From Curvibacter sp. (GTDB lineage Bacteria > Pseudomonadota > Gammaproteobacteria > Burkholderiales > Burkholderiaceae_C), in assembly GCA_003500955.1 (NCBI GenBank), contig DNQP01000160.1:1-13884 (forward strand): DNA of 13,884 nt. The letters are read 5' to 3'. The notes under the pieces are model-generated. The model was not told the DNA's origin. It saw only the letters and a program-made list of their open reading frames with translations, and searched no databases. This document shows, piece by piece, positions 12,817 through 13,884 of this stretch; within the stretch, counting starts at the first letter, position 1; each line of letters opens with the position of its first letter. A program made the position numbers and the translations under genes.

Positions 12817-12855
12817 CATGGGCGCCACCCCTCAGGGTGGCGCCCATGTTTTTTT
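12817..12855 (+). terminator. Very strong intrinsic terminator between binding-protein and permease genes
   Basis: A perfect 14-bp stem (12817-12830 with 12835-12848), a CTCA tetraloop (12831-12834) and a run of seven T (12849-12855). It begins 9 nt after the binding-protein stop codon and lies 24 nt upstream of the permease start. Most transcripts should end here, so the permeases depend on readthrough or another promoter. Confidence 0.93.
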
Positions 12856-12879
12856 GTTCTGACCTGACGTCCAGAATCC

Positions 12880-13752
12880 ATGCTCACGATACTTTTTGAC
12901 GGCATCGCCTACGGCATGCTGCTCTTCATCCTGGCGGTCGGCCTGTCCGTCACCATGGGTCTGATGAACTTCATCAACCTGGCCCACGGCGCCTTCGCCA
13001 TGGTTGGTGGCTACATGACCATCATCCTGATGCAGCGCATGGATGTGCCCTTCCTGCTCTGCCTGCCCATCGCCTTCATCGGCGTGGCGCTGATCGGCGC
13101 CGTGCTCGAGCGCACGCTCTACCGGCCCATGTACAGCAAGCCGCACCTGGAGCAGGTGCTGTTCTCCATCGGCCTGACCTTCATGGCCGTGGCGGCCATG
13201 GACTACTTCATGACGTCCAGCCAGCAGATCATCCAGCTGCCCGAGTGGCTCAAGGGCCGTACCGAGATCGGCGAGGGCGACTGGATGCTGGGCATGGGGC
13301 ACTACCGTCTCTTCATCATCGCCATCTGCGCCGCGCTGACCATCGCCCTGCAGTACATCCTGGCCAAGACCCGCTTCGGCAGCCGCCTGCGCGCCTCGGT
13401 GGATGACCAGCGCGTGGCCGCGGGCCTGGGCATCAACGTCAACGTCGTGTTCCTGCTGACCTTCGCGGTCGGCTCTGGCCTGGCCGGCCTGGGCGGCGCG
13501 CTGGGCGCCGAGGTGCTGGGCCTGGACCCGAGCTTTCCGCTCAAGAACATGATCTATTTCCTGATCGTGGTGGCCGTCGGCGGCACCTCCTCCATCACCG
13601 GCCCGCTGCTGGCGGCGCTGCTGCTGGGCATTGCCGATGTGGCCGGCAAGTACTACATCCCGCGCTTCGGCGCCTTCATCGTGTATTTCCTGATGATCGT
13701 CATCCTGATCTGGCGTCCGCAGGGCCTGTTCGTGCGCAAGGGGGGCAAGTGA
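12880..13752 (+). CDS. Branched-chain amino acid-type ABC transporter permease (LivH type)
   Basis: A 290-aa integral inner-membrane permease. The N-terminus DGIAYGMLLFILAVGLSVTMGLMNFINLAHGAFAMVGGY (7-45) is the LivH signature. About eight hydrophobic segments are visible, and the coupling loop RFGSRLRASVDDQRVAAGLGI (165-185) matches the EAA-type motif that contacts the ATPase subunit. The C-terminus ends ILIWRPQGLFVRKGGK, typical of the family. No good Shine-Dalgarno precedes the ATG at 12880; the start is chosen because the signature begins directly there. Its stop codon overlaps the next start (ATGA), so the two permeases are translationally coupled. It forms a heterodimer with the LivM-type partner. 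Confidence 0.94.
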   Translation: MLTILFDGIAYGMLLFILAVGLSVTMGLMNFINLAHGAFAMVGGYMTIILMQRMDVPFLLCLPIAFIGVALIGAVLERTLYRPMYSKPHLEQVLFSIGLTFMAVAAMDYFMTSSQQIIQLPEWLKGRTEIGEGDWMLGMGHYRLFIIAICAALTIALQYILAKTRFGSRLRASVDDQRVAAGLGINVNVVFLLTFAVGSGLAGLGGALGAEVLGLDPSFPLKNMIYFLIVVAVGGTSSITGPLLAALLLGIADVAGKYYIPRFGAFIVYFLMIVILIWRPQGLFVRKGGK

Positions 13753-13884
13753 TGAACAACGCGCAAACCTCCCTGCTCGGCAAGCAGCGCTGGAAGCTCT
13801 GGGAGCCGCTGTTCTGGCTCGTGGCCCTGGCCTTGCCCCTGGTGCTCGGCGGCCACTCGCTGATCGTCAACGAGATCGCCATCG
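13752..13884 (+). CDS. Branched-chain amino acid-type ABC transporter permease (LivM type), N-terminal part
   Basis: The frame opens with ATG at 13752, overlapping the LivH-type stop by one base, and runs off the right edge after 44 codons. It reads MNNAQTSLLGKQRWKLWEPL followed by the first hydrophobic segment FWLVALALPLVLGG and ends near SLIVNEIAI. This matches the start of LivM permeases (a short cytosolic lead, then a membrane segment and an N-E-x-A/I-I stretch), and the position directly after LivH is canonical. ATPase genes (LivG, LivF) are expected beyond the window. Confidence 0.88.
   Translation, partial: MNNAQTSLLGKQRWKLWEPLFWLVALALPLVLGGHSLIVNEIAI

Overview
The window looks like a chromosomal segment of a high-GC betaproteobacterium in the Burkholderiales, most likely Comamonadaceae. 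The grounds are the protein types (a Bug-family tricarboxylate receptor, a PRK08180-type feruloyl-CoA synthase, Liv-type ABC genes), the strong GC bias at third codon positions, and two copies of a short AGCTA...TAGCT palindromic element that I associate with that family. I see no insertion sequence, tRNA, rRNA, CRISPR array or sign of recent transfer.

Region 1 (1-2058, minus strand) is a protein-folding block. A small HxlR-like winged-helix regulator is followed by an FKBP-type prolyl isomerase, then grpE, then the start of dnaK, which runs off the left edge. A near-consensus sigma-32 heat-shock promoter lies directly upstream of grpE, and a weaker one with the same 13-nt spacer lies in the grpE-dnaK gap. 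The first fixes the grpE start.

Region 2 (2059-9804) is the most interesting part: a hydroxycinnamate (ferulate/p-coumarate-like) catabolic cluster. Minus strand, in transcription order: crotonase-family enoyl-CoA hydratase, feruloyl-CoA synthase, NAD-type short-chain dehydrogenase, Bug/TctC periplasmic receptor, acyl-CoA dehydrogenase, MarR regulator. Divergently on the plus strand is a metal-dependent amidohydrolase-2 family protein. Together these could activate the acid to its CoA thioester, desaturate a saturated side chain if needed, hydrate the double bond, oxidise the 3-hydroxyl, and cleave the 3-ketoacyl-CoA hydrolytically. This resembles the CoA-dependent beta-oxidation/deacetylation routes proposed for the Rhodococcus cou and Corynebacterium phd genes, and differs from the usual proteobacterial feruloyl-CoA hydratase-lyase plus vanillin dehydrogenase route. 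The crotonase keeps both hydratase glutamates, and no vanillin dehydrogenase or thiolase gene is present here. A 19-bp perfect-arm palindrome fills the spacer of a good promoter in the divergent intergenic region and is the natural candidate operator for the MarR protein.

Region 3 (9805-11631) holds a small ComFB-domain protein, a perfect-palindrome terminator shared with a convergent gene, a MetE C-terminal-half-like methyltransferase on the minus strand, and a 322-nt divergent intergenic region containing a widely spaced 9-bp inverted repeat.

Region 4 (11632-13884, plus strand) is the start of a branched-chain-amino-acid-type (HAAT) ABC transporter operon: binding protein, a very strong intrinsic terminator, LivH-type permease, and the beginning of a LivM-type permease. 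Similar transporters carry aromatic acids in other bacteria, so it may feed region 2, but this is inference.
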